Source: Pararhodonellum marinum
GTDB taxonomy: Bacteria > Bacteroidota > Bacteroidia > Cytophagales > Cyclobacteriaceae
Direction of reading: 5' to 3'
Assembly (NCBI RefSeq): GCF_015354735.1
Contig: NZ_JACEFJ010000010.1
Coordinates: forward strand, 62,001-126,000
Length of the DNA stretch: 64,000 bases
Positions 1 to 8,185 of this stretch are shown here, piece after piece (positions within the stretch are counted from its first letter, which is position 1; each line of letters starts with the position of its first letter). The translations under genes and the position numbers were made by a program. The notes under the pieces are model-generated. The model saw nothing but the letters and a program-made list of their open reading frames with translations. It had not been told where the DNA came from and did not search any database.

Positions 1-207
1 CTTTTATTGGAAGAGATGTTTTATCATATTTCGAATGAGGTGAGGGAACGTGTGATGGATTACATGATGAAAGAACCATTTACCATGATCCTGATTACCC
101 AAGATTGGGATCTCATCACCAAGGTGGATAGGGTGATCGAATTGGAAAAAGGTTCCATAACATTTGATGGAGACAGTCTCCAATACAAGGAAATAAAGGG
201 GATTTAA
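1..207 (+). CDS. ABC exporter ATP-binding domain, C-terminal end (5' truncated)
   Basis: Only the last 68 codons are in the window; the reading frame is open to the first base. The visible start, LLLEE, sits where a Walker B strand normally reads LLLDE. About 35 residues later comes ITQDWDL, in place of the usual H-loop ITHD, followed by the typical VDRVIELEKGSI close of an ABC ATPase domain. It lies 10 bp upstream of an HlyD-type adaptor and a TolC-type channel, so it is probably the ATPase half of a type I export system. Both Walker B Asp and H-loop His appear substituted, so the ATPase site may be degenerate. The rest of the protein, including any membrane or peptidase domain, cannot be seen. 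Confidence 0.75.
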   Translation, partial: LLLEEMFYHISNEVRERVMDYMMKEPFTMILITQDWDLITKVDRVIELEKGSITFDGDSLQYKEIKGI

Positions 208-217
208 TTAAAGGAAG

Positions 218-1570
218 ATGTATAATATTTCGTTTAATAAAATCATCAAAAAGGAATCATTTGAAGGCTACGAAAGCCTGAAAATGACGCTTCCCGTTAA
301 GGAAAGTAGGAAAAGGGTAAAAATCCTTTTGTGGTGCATCGTTGGTATGTTGGTATTTATGTTTCTGCCATGGACGCAAAATGTTCGCTCCAAGGGCATG
401 GTGACAGCACTTAGACCCGATCAAAGACCTCAGACCATTCACTCCATCATTGCAGGGAGAATTGAGAAATGGTACGTGGCTGAAGGTGACTATGTACAAA
501 AAGGAGACACCATCTTGTTCATTTCTGAAATAAAGGATGACTACATGGATCCTGACCTGCTTGCCAGAACCAAAATGCAGGTGGATGCCAAAGGTTTTTC
601 CGCCAGGTCGTATGGTGAAAAGGTAAAAGCCCAGGAAGTGCAGTTGGAAGCCTTAAGGGCAAATAACATCCTAAGAATGGAACAAGCCGAAAATAAGCTG
701 AGAATGGCGGAGCTGAAAGTAACTTCTGACAGCATTCGGTATGAACAGGCTAAGGTCAACTTTGAAATCGGAGTGGAGCAATTGAAGCGGGCCGATAGGT
801 TGTTTGAGGAAGGTTTGCGGTCTCTGACTGACTATGAAACAAGGAAGTTAAGGTTTCAAGAGGTGCAAGCCGGTGTGATTTCTGCGGAAAATGACCTTTT
901 GAGCAGCAAGAATGAATTGCTGGCTGCCAAAATAGAGCTAAATGCCATTGACAATGATTTCAAAGACCGTATGGCCAAAACCCGTGCTGAAATGTTCTCG
1001 GCCATGAGCTCTCAGTTTGATGCCGAGGCTTCAGTGGCCCAATTGGAGAATCGATACAGCAATTATGAAGTAAGAACTGGCTTTTACTATGTCCTCGCAC
1101 CCCAAGATGGGTACATTACCCAGGCGATTCAGGTAGGAATAGGAGAGACCATCAGGGAAGGAGCAGAAATTGTCTCCATCATGCCTGCCAATGCTCAACT
1201 TGCTGTTGCCATGTTTGTGGAACCGGTTGATTTTCCTTTATTCAGGTTGGGCAATAAGGTAAGATTTATTTTCGATGGTTGGCCGGCGATTGTCTTTTCG
1301 GGATGGCCACAGATATCTAATGGTACTTTTGGAGGCAAAGTAGTGGCAATAGACAACTTTACAGGGACCAATAACAAATATCGAATCATGGTGGCGCCGG
1401 ATCCAGAAGCCAAACCATGGCCTGATGCCTTGCGGATTGGTTCAGGAGCTGATGGCATAGCTTTGCTAAACGATGTTCCAATCTGGTATGAAATATGGCG
1501 ACAATTGAACGGATTCCCCGCTGATTATTATACTGCCGAAGAAAAGAAAGCTTTGTCAAATAGGGAATGA
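218..1570 (+). CDS. HlyD-family membrane fusion (adaptor) protein
   Basis: This 450-residue adaptor would span the periplasm and couple the upstream inner-membrane ABC exporter to an outer-membrane channel. It has a short cytoplasmic N-terminus and one membrane segment at about residues 40-57 (LLWCIVGMLVFMFL). A lipoyl/barrel-sandwich half follows (IEKWYVAEGDYVQKGD), then a long alpha-helical coiled coil (about 120-290). The second lipoyl half and beta-barrel (LAPQDGYITQ, then QVGIGETIREG) complete it. The ATG follows the purine-rich AAGGAAG, and the stop overlaps the next ATG as ATGA, indicating translational coupling. The cargo is not shown by the sequence. Confidence 0.9.
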   Translation: MYNISFNKIIKKESFEGYESLKMTLPVKESRKRVKILLWCIVGMLVFMFLPWTQNVRSKGMVTALRPDQRPQTIHSIIAGRIEKWYVAEGDYVQKGDTILFISEIKDDYMDPDLLARTKMQVDAKGFSARSYGEKVKAQEVQLEALRANNILRMEQAENKLRMAELKVTSDSIRYEQAKVNFEIGVEQLKRADRLFEEGLRSLTDYETRKLRFQEVQAGVISAENDLLSSKNELLAAKIELNAIDNDFKDRMAKTRAEMFSAMSSQFDAEASVAQLENRYSNYEVRTGFYYVLAPQDGYITQAIQVGIGETIREGAEIVSIMPANAQLAVAMFVEPVDFPLFRLGNKVRFIFDGWPAIVFSGWPQISNGTFGGKVVAIDNFTGTNNKYRIMVAPDPEAKPWPDALRIGSGADGIALLNDVPIWYEIWRQLNGFPADYYTAEEKKALSNRE

Positions 1571-2955
1571 TGGAGAAGCGATTCTTTTTTATCTGGTTTT
1601 TATTGCTCAGTCCCTTTGCAGGAGCCCAAACTACCATGGGGTTTGAAGACTTTATGGATTGGGTGAAAGAATTCCATCCGGTAGCTTCCCAAGCAGACAT
1701 TACCCTTCAGTTTGGGGAACAGGAAGTCCGAATGGCAAGAGGAGGTTTTGATCCTTTGTTGTATGGTGACTTGGACAATAAGGTTTACAACACTTCCAAT
1801 TATTATGACAAGCGAGAAGCTGGGATCGTCATTCCTGTTTTCGGACCAGTAGATCTCAAGGGTAACTTTGAGCAAAATACTGGGACTTTCCTTAATCCTG
1901 AAAAATCTGTTCCTTCTGAAGGTCTAATTACTGCAGGGGCTTCCATCAATATCGGTGAAGGATTATTTATTGATCGGGCAAGGGCTACTTTCCGTCAAGC
2001 GAAGATTTTTCAGGAATCCACCAAAGCGGAGAGACAACAAATTCTCAACAACCTGTATGTGGATGCCGCAAGGGCCTATTGGGACTGGTCAGCTAACTAT
2101 AGTAACCGAGAGGTACTTAGGGAAGGAGTAAGATTGGCTGAAATCAGATTTGAAGGCATCAAAAGCAGTTTTGAATTTGGTGACCTTCCTGCGATAGACA
2201 CCATTGAGGCTTACACCCAAGTCCTCAATCGAGTGTATCGGCTGCAGCAGGCAGAAATTGACTATTTCAACACTTTGGTGGAATTGAACACCTTTCTCTG
2301 GAACGAAGACCAAGAGCCTATGAACATCTTGGATACCATAGTGCCGGAAAATGTGCTTAAGGCGGTGGATATGGTTTATGAAAAAGAGATGCTGAGACAA
2401 ATGCTCAATACCCATCCAGACCTTTTACTTGTGGACTTTGATTTAGATTTACTGGATATAGAACGAAGGTGGAATGCAGAACAACTCAAACCTGTGGTTA
2501 AATTTAATTATAATGTATTAACCCAAAGTATCAATCAACTAGAGCTTTCTCCTTTTTTTGAAAACAATTATAAATGGGGGATAACGGTATATACCCCACT
2601 TTTTTTAAGAAAGGAAAGAGGCGCTCTTGGCATGACCAAGGCCAGAATATCCTTTAGACAAAATGATCGGGATTTGTTATATCTGCGTCTTGCAGCCAGA
2701 TTGGAAGGGGAGCTCAACGCGTTTGAAACCTTCAGAAGCCAATTTGGGGTATATGCTGATTATGTCCAAGGATTAAGGCGGTTGTTGGATGGGGAATTGA
2801 TCAGATTTGAAATTGGTGAAAGTTCCCTTTTCCTGATCAATGCACGAGAAATCGCTTACTTCGATTCCCAACTTACCCTCAATGACATTGCGGCCAAAAG
2901 AAACATCTCCTATGCCAAATTATTGAATGCGGCAGGTGTAGGATTTGATTTTTAG
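1567..2955 (+). CDS. TolC-like outer membrane efflux protein
   Basis: A 462-residue outer-membrane factor with a signal peptide ending near SPFAGAQ, followed by long amphipathic helices with the heptad character of TolC-family channels (for example around residues 150-240 and 350-440). It is the last gene of the ABC-HlyD-OMP operon and overlaps the adaptor stop codon by 4 bp. Two consecutive ATG codons are present at the start. Together the three proteins would form a tripartite export channel. A strong bidirectional terminator follows at 3019-3058. The family call rests on length, signal peptide, helix pattern and neighbours. Confidence 0.87.
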   Translation: MMEKRFFFIWFLLLSPFAGAQTTMGFEDFMDWVKEFHPVASQADITLQFGEQEVRMARGGFDPLLYGDLDNKVYNTSNYYDKREAGIVIPVFGPVDLKGNFEQNTGTFLNPEKSVPSEGLITAGASINIGEGLFIDRARATFRQAKIFQESTKAERQQILNNLYVDAARAYWDWSANYSNREVLREGVRLAEIRFEGIKSSFEFGDLPAIDTIEAYTQVLNRVYRLQQAEIDYFNTLVELNTFLWNEDQEPMNILDTIVPENVLKAVDMVYEKEMLRQMLNTHPDLLLVDFDLDLLDIERRWNAEQLKPVVKFNYNVLTQSINQLELSPFFENNYKWGITVYTPLFLRKERGALGMTKARISFRQNDRDLLYLRLAARLEGELNAFETFRSQFGVYADYVQGLRRLLDGELIRFEIGESSLFLINAREIAYFDSQLTLNDIAAKRNISYAKLLNAAGVGFDF

Positions 2956-3018
2956 CCCTTAAGGGCGGATTTTCAATGCGCCTAATGACCGGTAGCTGAT
3001 GGAGCAAATCAACCTACC

Positions 3019-3058
3019 AAAAAGCCCCAAAAACAGAATTTATTTTTGGGGCTTTATA
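3019..3058. terminator. Bidirectional intrinsic terminator
   Basis: A 13-bp perfect inverted repeat: AAAGCCCCAAAAA at 3021-3033 and TTTTTGGGGCTTT at 3043-3055, separated by a 9-nt loop. A/T-rich flanks give a U tract in either direction. It lies between the convergent efflux operon (ending 2955) and the oxidoreductase gene (ending 3122), and can serve both. Confidence 0.85.
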
Positions 3059-3121
3059 TTTAAGAAAAATCTCAGTGAGAGAAAGTAGTCTCCCTATTTT
3101 TTTTAAAGGAATTAAATTGCT

Positions 3122-4588
3122 TTATGCTCCCAAAGTCCAACCTTCCCGATATTCTCTTTTTACAAATTGATTGGCAGGTTCAAAATTGGTCACTTTCATA
3201 TTGGGACCATCCCATACCAATTTAATGCCTCTACCAGGATAGTTGAACTGGTTGGCGGCTCCTTCTCTGGGTTCCCTGTAATCGTAACTTCTTATGGCAA
3301 GGTTCCCCATGAGCACTGATTCTGTCAATGGACCAGCCACCGAAAAAGGGGAACTTAACCGTTCAAATTCTTTGCTTCCGTACCCTCCAATACAGGCATC
3401 TACCCAGTTGTTATAATGACCCCGATCTCCGCCAGGAACTCTGTATTCAGACTCAGAAACATTGATCTCTGCCGTTTTTGAGGTTGGCAACAGTTTGGGG
3501 TCTATGCCGTAGGTCGAACACATCATTTTTCCTTTGGTCCCTTCGATGATGACTCCATTGCCTCCATCTCCCATGATTTCATTTGGTCCTAGTTCCTCAG
3601 GTCGGGTAGGTTGGATGCCACCATCCATCCAGATGAATTCGAGGTCCTGTTGGTTATCTCTTGCAAAACGTAAAGTGATGCTGGAAGATGGTGGACAACT
3701 GTCTGGAAAATAACCACGTTGAAATTCACCTACATAAACAGATCCAACACTACACTCGGCAGAAATAGGATATCCCAGTCCCAAAACCCTGAATGGAGGC
3801 TCCATGATGTGGCAGGCCATGTCTCCCAAAGCACCGGTGCCATAGTCCCACCAGCCCCTCCAATTGAAGGGAACCAGATTATCCACGTATTCCCTTTTTG
3901 GAGCGGTACCTAACCAAAGGTCCCAATCCAACTCCTGCGGTGGCGTTTGACCATTGGAAGGCCAAGGAATGCCCTGCGGCCATACGGGTCGGTTGGTCCA
4001 GCAATACACTTTGGTGGCTTCACCGATAAGGTCTGCGTTGTACCATTCCACCATTTTTCTCACTCCGTCACCAGATGAACCCTGATTGCCCATTTGGGTG
4101 ACCACTTTGTATTTTTCTGCCGCTTCTGTCAATTTTCTCGCCTCATAGATGTCATGGGAAAGAGGCTTCTGTACATAGACATGTTTGCCCAGCTGCATGG
4201 CCGCCATGGCTTGGACGGCATGGTTGTGATCAGGAGTAGAGACAGTTACGGCATCAATATTTTTGCCCTCTTTGTCCAACATTTCCCTGTAGTCTTTGTA
4301 GTATTTCGCCTTGGGAAAATCTTTTCTGGCATTTGCAGCCCTTCTGTCGTCCACATCGCATAAGAAGGCGATATCAGCTTTTGAACTTCCAAAAACCCCT
4401 TTTATGTCATTAAAACCCATACCACCTACGCCTATGCCCGCTACCTGGAGTCGGTCACTGGGGGCAACAAAGCCAGGTCCACCCAGCACATGCCGGGGTA
4501 CTAAATAGAAACCGGCAAGTGCGGTAGCTGAGGTTTTAAGAAAATTTCTTCTCGAATGTTCATTTGAGGATTGATCCTGCTTGCTCAT
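3122..4588 (-). CDS. Tat-exported Gfo/Idh/MocA-family oxidoreductase
   Basis: A 488-residue NAD(P)-dependent dehydrogenase of the Gfo/Idh/MocA superfamily. The N-terminus carries a twin-arginine signal (SRRNFLKTSATALAGFYLV), so it is probably exported folded with its cofactor. A Rossmann region follows (LQVAGIGVGGMGFNDIKG, then FLCDVDDRR), as does the family motif VTVSTPDHNHAVQAMAAMQ and the catalytic-type lysine in HVYVQKPLSHD. Such exported members are common in Bacteroidota and act on carbohydrates or inositol-like compounds; the substrate here is unknown. It is divergent from the GH20 hexosaminidase gene across about 225 bp, which may or may not indicate a shared pathway. Confidence 0.88.
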   Translation of the reverse strand: MSKQDQSSNEHSRRNFLKTSATALAGFYLVPRHVLGGPGFVAPSDRLQVAGIGVGGMGFNDIKGVFGSSKADIAFLCDVDDRRAANARKDFPKAKYYKDYREMLDKEGKNIDAVTVSTPDHNHAVQAMAAMQLGKHVYVQKPLSHDIYEARKLTEAAEKYKVVTQMGNQGSSGDGVRKMVEWYNADLIGEATKVYCWTNRPVWPQGIPWPSNGQTPPQELDWDLWLGTAPKREYVDNLVPFNWRGWWDYGTGALGDMACHIMEPPFRVLGLGYPISAECSVGSVYVGEFQRGYFPDSCPPSSSITLRFARDNQQDLEFIWMDGGIQPTRPEELGPNEIMGDGGNGVIIEGTKGKMMCSTYGIDPKLLPTSKTAEINVSESEYRVPGGDRGHYNNWVDACIGGYGSKEFERLSSPFSVAGPLTESVLMGNLAIRSYDYREPREGAANQFNYPGRGIKLVWDGPNMKVTNFEPANQFVKREYREGWTLGA

Positions 4589-4814
4589 GTATTTTTGGTT
4601 TATAATGGGTAGGAATTTTAATTCATTTTTAGCCTTATCAATTTATTAAAAAGAATGCTTGCGTCCATGACTTATTTCATAATAATTGAAACATGGTTGC
4701 ATTCTTGAATAATTGGCTACTAGTGTAAATAAAAAAAATAATCTAATGAAAGCCTAATTAGTAAAAAAATTATTTAAGTTTAAATGAATAAAAAAAGCTA
4801 AATAACCTGCACCC

Positions 4815-6446
4815 ATGATAGAAAAAACCTTCAATATCCCGAAACATGTCCTGACCGCAATTTTGATCACCATGACTTTTGCCTGTAGCCAACCTCAGGT
4901 AACTGATCTTGATGAAGTCAGCCTTATCCCTAAGCCACGATCTTTGGATGTCTACCCAGGGTATTTCCAGTTCGAAGAATCCAGTCAGATATTGGTTTCT
5001 GATGAGACCTTGAAGCCAGTGGCAGAGTACATGGCGGCTTTTCTAAGACCTGTATTTGGATTTGGTTTTTCAATAGCAAATGGGGTGGATCATGGCGGAT
5101 CCTCAAACATTAGGCTTCGATTAGACAACATCGGTGAAGAACTTGGTGATGAAGGATACATATTGGACATAGACGAAGACCATGTGGATTTAATAGCCAA
5201 TTCTCCCGCAGGAGTCTTTTGGGCTGTGCAGACTTTAAGACAACTGTTACCGGCAGCAATTGAAAGCGGAAAACTGGTTTCAGGAGAAAAATGGGCCATA
5301 GGCTCGGGTACCATCAAGGATGCACCTGAATATGGATACAGGGGAGTCATGTTGGATGTGGCCAGACATTATTTTGGTAAGGAATACGTGAAGCGTCTGA
5401 TAGATCTGATAGCTCTTTATAAAATCAACCATTTGCACTTACACTTATCCGATGATCAAGGTTGGAGAATTGAAATCAAATCCTGGCCTAGATTAACGGA
5501 AATTGGAGGTAGCACCCAAGTGGGTGGAGGTGAAGGAGGATTTTATACCCAAGAGGACTACCAAGAAATCGTCGCCTATGCCCAGGACCGTTTCATTACC
5601 ATCGTACCAGAGATCGACATGCCCGGTCACACCAATTCAGCACTGGCTTCCTATGGAATTCTAAACCCCGGGATTACTGTGCCTGAAAAGGGCGGATTCA
5701 AGGTAGACCTAGAAAAACACGGTATTCCTGAAAATGAACCCCAACCAACAGACTTATACACTGGAATCGAAGTTGGTTTTAGCACCTTGGATACGGATAA
5801 TCCCATTACGTATCAGTTTGTCGAGGATGTGATCAGAGAAATTGCAGCCATCACACCAGGACCCTATTTTCATATCGGCGGAGATGAATCCCATGTCACT
5901 GCGATGGAGGATTACATTCCCTTTATCGAAAAAGCACAGGAACTGGTCTATCAATATGGAAAAACAGCCATAGGCTGGGATGAAATAGCTCATGCAAGTT
6001 TGAAACCGCAATCCGTGGTCCAGTATTGGGCAGTGGCCGAAAATGCCAAGATGGCCGTGGACCAGGGTGCCAAAGTACTTATTTCTCCTGCAAAAAGGGT
6101 GTATTTAGATATGCAATACGACTCTACTACCCAACTGGGTTTACATTGGGCAGCCTACATCGAGGTGGATTCCTCTTACATCTGGGAGCCAACAACTTTG
6201 GTTCCAGGTATAGGAAGAGAACACATCATCGGGGTGGAATCTCCACTTTGGACCGAGACAATCACCACCATGGAGGAAATCGAGTACATGGTTTTCCCCA
6301 GGTTGGCGGGTCATGCTGAAATCGGTTGGACAGCGCCCAATAGCAGAAATTGGGATGAGTACAGGGTTCGCCTTGCAGAACATGGCCCACGGTTCGAGGC
6401 TTTGGGCATCAATTTCTACCGATCTCCCCAAATTGACTGGAAATGA
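4815..6446 (+). CDS. Beta-N-acetylhexosaminidase (GH20) lipoprotein
   Basis: A 543-residue family 20 glycoside hydrolase that removes terminal GlcNAc/GalNAc by substrate-assisted catalysis. A lipobox-like MTFACSQ near residue 25 predicts a lipoprotein. The N-terminal GH20b domain (LIPKPRSLDVYPG) precedes the TIM barrel (HLHLSDDQGWRIEIKSWP, EIDMPGHTNSALASY). The catalytic Asp-Glu pair is in HIGGDESH at D357-E358, and a conserved Trp region occurs later (LWTETITTMEEIEYMVFPR). Length is normal. It converges on metZ with only about 30 bp between stops. Likely role: peptidoglycan or chitin-oligosaccharide trimming at the cell surface; the exact substrate is inferred. Confidence 0.92.
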   Translation: MIEKTFNIPKHVLTAILITMTFACSQPQVTDLDEVSLIPKPRSLDVYPGYFQFEESSQILVSDETLKPVAEYMAAFLRPVFGFGFSIANGVDHGGSSNIRLRLDNIGEELGDEGYILDIDEDHVDLIANSPAGVFWAVQTLRQLLPAAIESGKLVSGEKWAIGSGTIKDAPEYGYRGVMLDVARHYFGKEYVKRLIDLIALYKINHLHLHLSDDQGWRIEIKSWPRLTEIGGSTQVGGGEGGFYTQEDYQEIVAYAQDRFITIVPEIDMPGHTNSALASYGILNPGITVPEKGGFKVDLEKHGIPENEPQPTDLYTGIEVGFSTLDTDNPITYQFVEDVIREIAAITPGPYFHIGGDESHVTAMEDYIPFIEKAQELVYQYGKTAIGWDEIAHASLKPQSVVQYWAVAENAKMAVDQGAKVLISPAKRVYLDMQYDSTTQLGLHWAAYIEVDSSYIWEPTTLVPGIGREHIIGVESPLWTETITTMEEIEYMVFPRLAGHAEIGWTAPNSRNWDEYRVRLAEHGPRFEALGINFYRSPQIDWK

Positions 6447-6477
6447 CTTAAATATATACCTAAACCGCAAATATCAC

Positions 6478-7653
6478 TCATCTGGTTTGCTCCAGGGCTC
6501 TTTCTATATCAGTGAGGATGTCTTCATGGTGTTCTAATCCTACGGATAGCCTGATCAAACCGTCACTGATGCCTACTTTTTCCCTCTCCGCTTCGCTGAG
6601 CTTGCTGTGGGTGGTGGAAGCTGGATGGGTGATGATACTTCTGCTATCGCCTAGATTGGCAGTGATGGAAATCATCTGCAACTGATCGATAAACCTTTGA
6701 GCACGGCTCAATCCACCTTTGAGGTTCAAAGTGATGATGCCTCCGCCCTGAGACATTTGTTTTTTAGCCAGTTCATATTGAGGATGGGAGGGAAGGAATG
6801 GGTATTTTACCGCTTCCAGGTCCTTGTTGTCCTTAAAATAGGCAGCGATCTTTAAAGCACTTTCGCAATGTCTGTCCATCCGTACAGGAAGGGTTTCCAT
6901 GCTTTTGGCGAGGATCCAGGCATTGAAGGGGGAGATGGATGGTCCGGTATGCCGGGTAAAGAACTGCACCTCATCCATCAGGTTTTTTTGGCCAAGAATC
7001 AAACCGCCCAAAACCCTGCCTTGCCCATCAATGTATTTGGTGGCGCTATGGGTAACTACCTGTGCACCCCATTTGGCGGGTTGTTGTAGGTATGGAGTTG
7101 CAAAGCAATTGTCGACTACCAAAATCAGGTGATGTGCTTCTGCAAACTTACCGATCCACTCCAGATCAATGATTTCTAATCCCGGGTTGGAAGGGGTTTC
7201 GATAAAAATCATTTTGGTATTGGGCTGGATAAGTCTTTCCCAATTCAATATATCTGAAATGTCCCCATAGGTTGAAGTAATGCCCCATTTTGGGAACACC
7301 CGGGTCAAAAGTTGGTGGGTAGAGCCAAAAAGAGACCTTGCAGCCAGGATATGATCTCCCTGAGACAACAACGAGGCGATGCTGCCAAACATTGCGGCCA
7401 TTCCGGAAGCAGTAGCAATCCCATCTTCAGTCCCTTCAAGTGCACATACCTTTTGGATTAAATCACTGCTGTTGGGGTTGGCATATCGGGAATAAATGTT
7501 GCCTTCTATTTCCTCCGCAAACATCTGACGGGCTTCCTCTGCTGAATCGAAGGTAAAGCTGGAAGTCAGGTACAAAGGTGCCGAATGTTCCCTTTGATTG
7601 GATTTGGAAGCGGCAATCCGGATGGCCTTGGTTTCTAAATGTTTATGACTCAT
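6478..7653 (-). CDS. metZ: O-succinylhomoserine sulfhydrylase (MetZ-type PLP enzyme)
   Basis: A 391-residue Cys/Met-metabolism PLP enzyme. The PLP lysine is K206 in HSATKYIDGQG; the DGQGRVLGG continuation is typical of MetZ-type sulfhydrylases, which make homocysteine from O-succinyl- (or O-acetyl-) homoserine and sulfide. Other family features are IYSRYANP, the DNCFATPY strand and the C-terminal RLSVGLE. The start is ATG at 7653. It is preceded by a Bacteroidota promoter (7918-7949) and a SAM-I riboswitch (7807-7909), which fits a methionine-biosynthetic role. A 35-codon upstream ORF overlaps the start. Cystathionine gamma-synthase or lyase is the main alternative, but the riboswitch and DGQG motif favour MetZ. 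Confidence 0.88.
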   Translation of the reverse strand: MSHKHLETKAIRIAASKSNQREHSAPLYLTSSFTFDSAEEARQMFAEEIEGNIYSRYANPNSSDLIQKVCALEGTEDGIATASGMAAMFGSIASLLSQGDHILAARSLFGSTHQLLTRVFPKWGITSTYGDISDILNWERLIQPNTKMIFIETPSNPGLEIIDLEWIGKFAEAHHLILVVDNCFATPYLQQPAKWGAQVVTHSATKYIDGQGRVLGGLILGQKNLMDEVQFFTRHTGPSISPFNAWILAKSMETLPVRMDRHCESALKIAAYFKDNKDLEAVKYPFLPSHPQYELAKKQMSQGGGIITLNLKGGLSRAQRFIDQLQMISITANLGDSRSIITHPASTTHSKLSEAEREKVGISDGLIRLSVGLEHHEDILTDIERALEQTR

Positions 7654-7750
7654 TGAGCAAATCTTTTTTTAGCTGGTTTAAGTATGGTTTACCCTTGGTC
7701 TTCAAATAAAAAGAAGGGATAGGTTTTTCCCAAAATGCCTTGTAAGACAT
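7643..7750 (-). CDS. Candidate 35-residue small ORF between SAM riboswitch and metZ
   Basis: The frame reads MSYKAFWEKPIPSF, then YLKTKGKPYLNQLKKDLLNES, and stops at a TAA inside the metZ coding region (the metZ ATG lies 11 nt before its end). The ATG at 7750 follows an A-rich stretch (CCAAAAAAG). The composition looks protein-like and basic. It lies downstream of the riboswitch P1 stem, so it would be controlled with metZ, and termination on the metZ start could couple their translation. I recognise no family. It could be a leader peptide, a small protein or a chance frame. Confidence 0.4.
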   Translation of the reverse strand: MSYKAFWEKPIPSFYLKTKGKPYLNQLKKDLLNES

Positions 7751-7806
7751 CTTTTTTGGAGAAAGTAAAAAGTTGGGTGATAGATTTCCGATTGTACATA
7801 AGTGCT

Positions 7807-7909
7807 AATTTATAGTTCCACATGGGTAGGTTTTGGCACCTTTCGGCTTTTGGCTGGTGGTTGCCAGAGGGTCTCAGAGCCTATTCTCTCGCCTCGTTCT
7901 TTATAAATT
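7807..7909 (-). promoter_or_regulatory. SAM-I (S-box) riboswitch upstream of metZ
   Basis: Read on the minus strand, an 8-bp P1 stem is formed by AATTTATA (7909-7902) and TATAAATT (7814-7807). Inside are the hallmarks of the S-box core: GAGACCCTCTGGCAACC, then AAGGTGCCAA and the CC...GG P4 pairing (CCTACCCATGTGGAAC). The GGCAACC and GGTGCC segments pair as P3, as in the class consensus. At about 103 nt the size matches. The predicted transcription start, about 7 nt downstream of the -7 box at 7918-7925, falls at the P1 5' strand. SAM binding would repress the methionine gene metZ. No clear terminator follows, so control of translation is possible. Confidence 0.88.
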
Positions 7910-7917
7910 TATTCCCA

Positions 7918-7949
7918 CAAAGAAACATCAGCAAGGCTTAAAAAGCAAA
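7918..7949 (-). promoter_or_regulatory. Bacteroidota-type promoter of the metZ leader
   Basis: On the minus strand: TTTG (7949-7946), a 20-bp spacer, then TTTCTTTG (7925-7918). This matches the -33 TTTG / -7 TAnnTTTG architecture with one mismatch. The expected start site is near 7911, directly before the riboswitch P1 stem. Confidence 0.65.
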
Positions 7950-8185
7950 TAATGCCTCCATTGCCTACTGCATTAATGAACAAATTTATGTCCGCTTTAG
8001 GACAGCCCATTGAGCTAGTATTCTTGTATTGATATTTTCTTGACTTTTTAGAAAAAAAATTCATCCCTCAAATACCCATTTTGGTCACTTATTGTCGTTT
8101 TCTTCTTTGTAAAACAATACTTTAAGTGGATCTAGTCTGCTTTTTGTGTCTAATTATCGACTTTCACCTTAGACGAAAAAAATAC

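Noticed and set aside
7696-7806. Alternative 36-codon frame starting MYNRKSITQ in the metZ leader
   Set aside because: It starts at the 3' edge of the riboswitch, in a different frame from the better candidate at 7643-7750, and ends about 40 bp before metZ without coupling.
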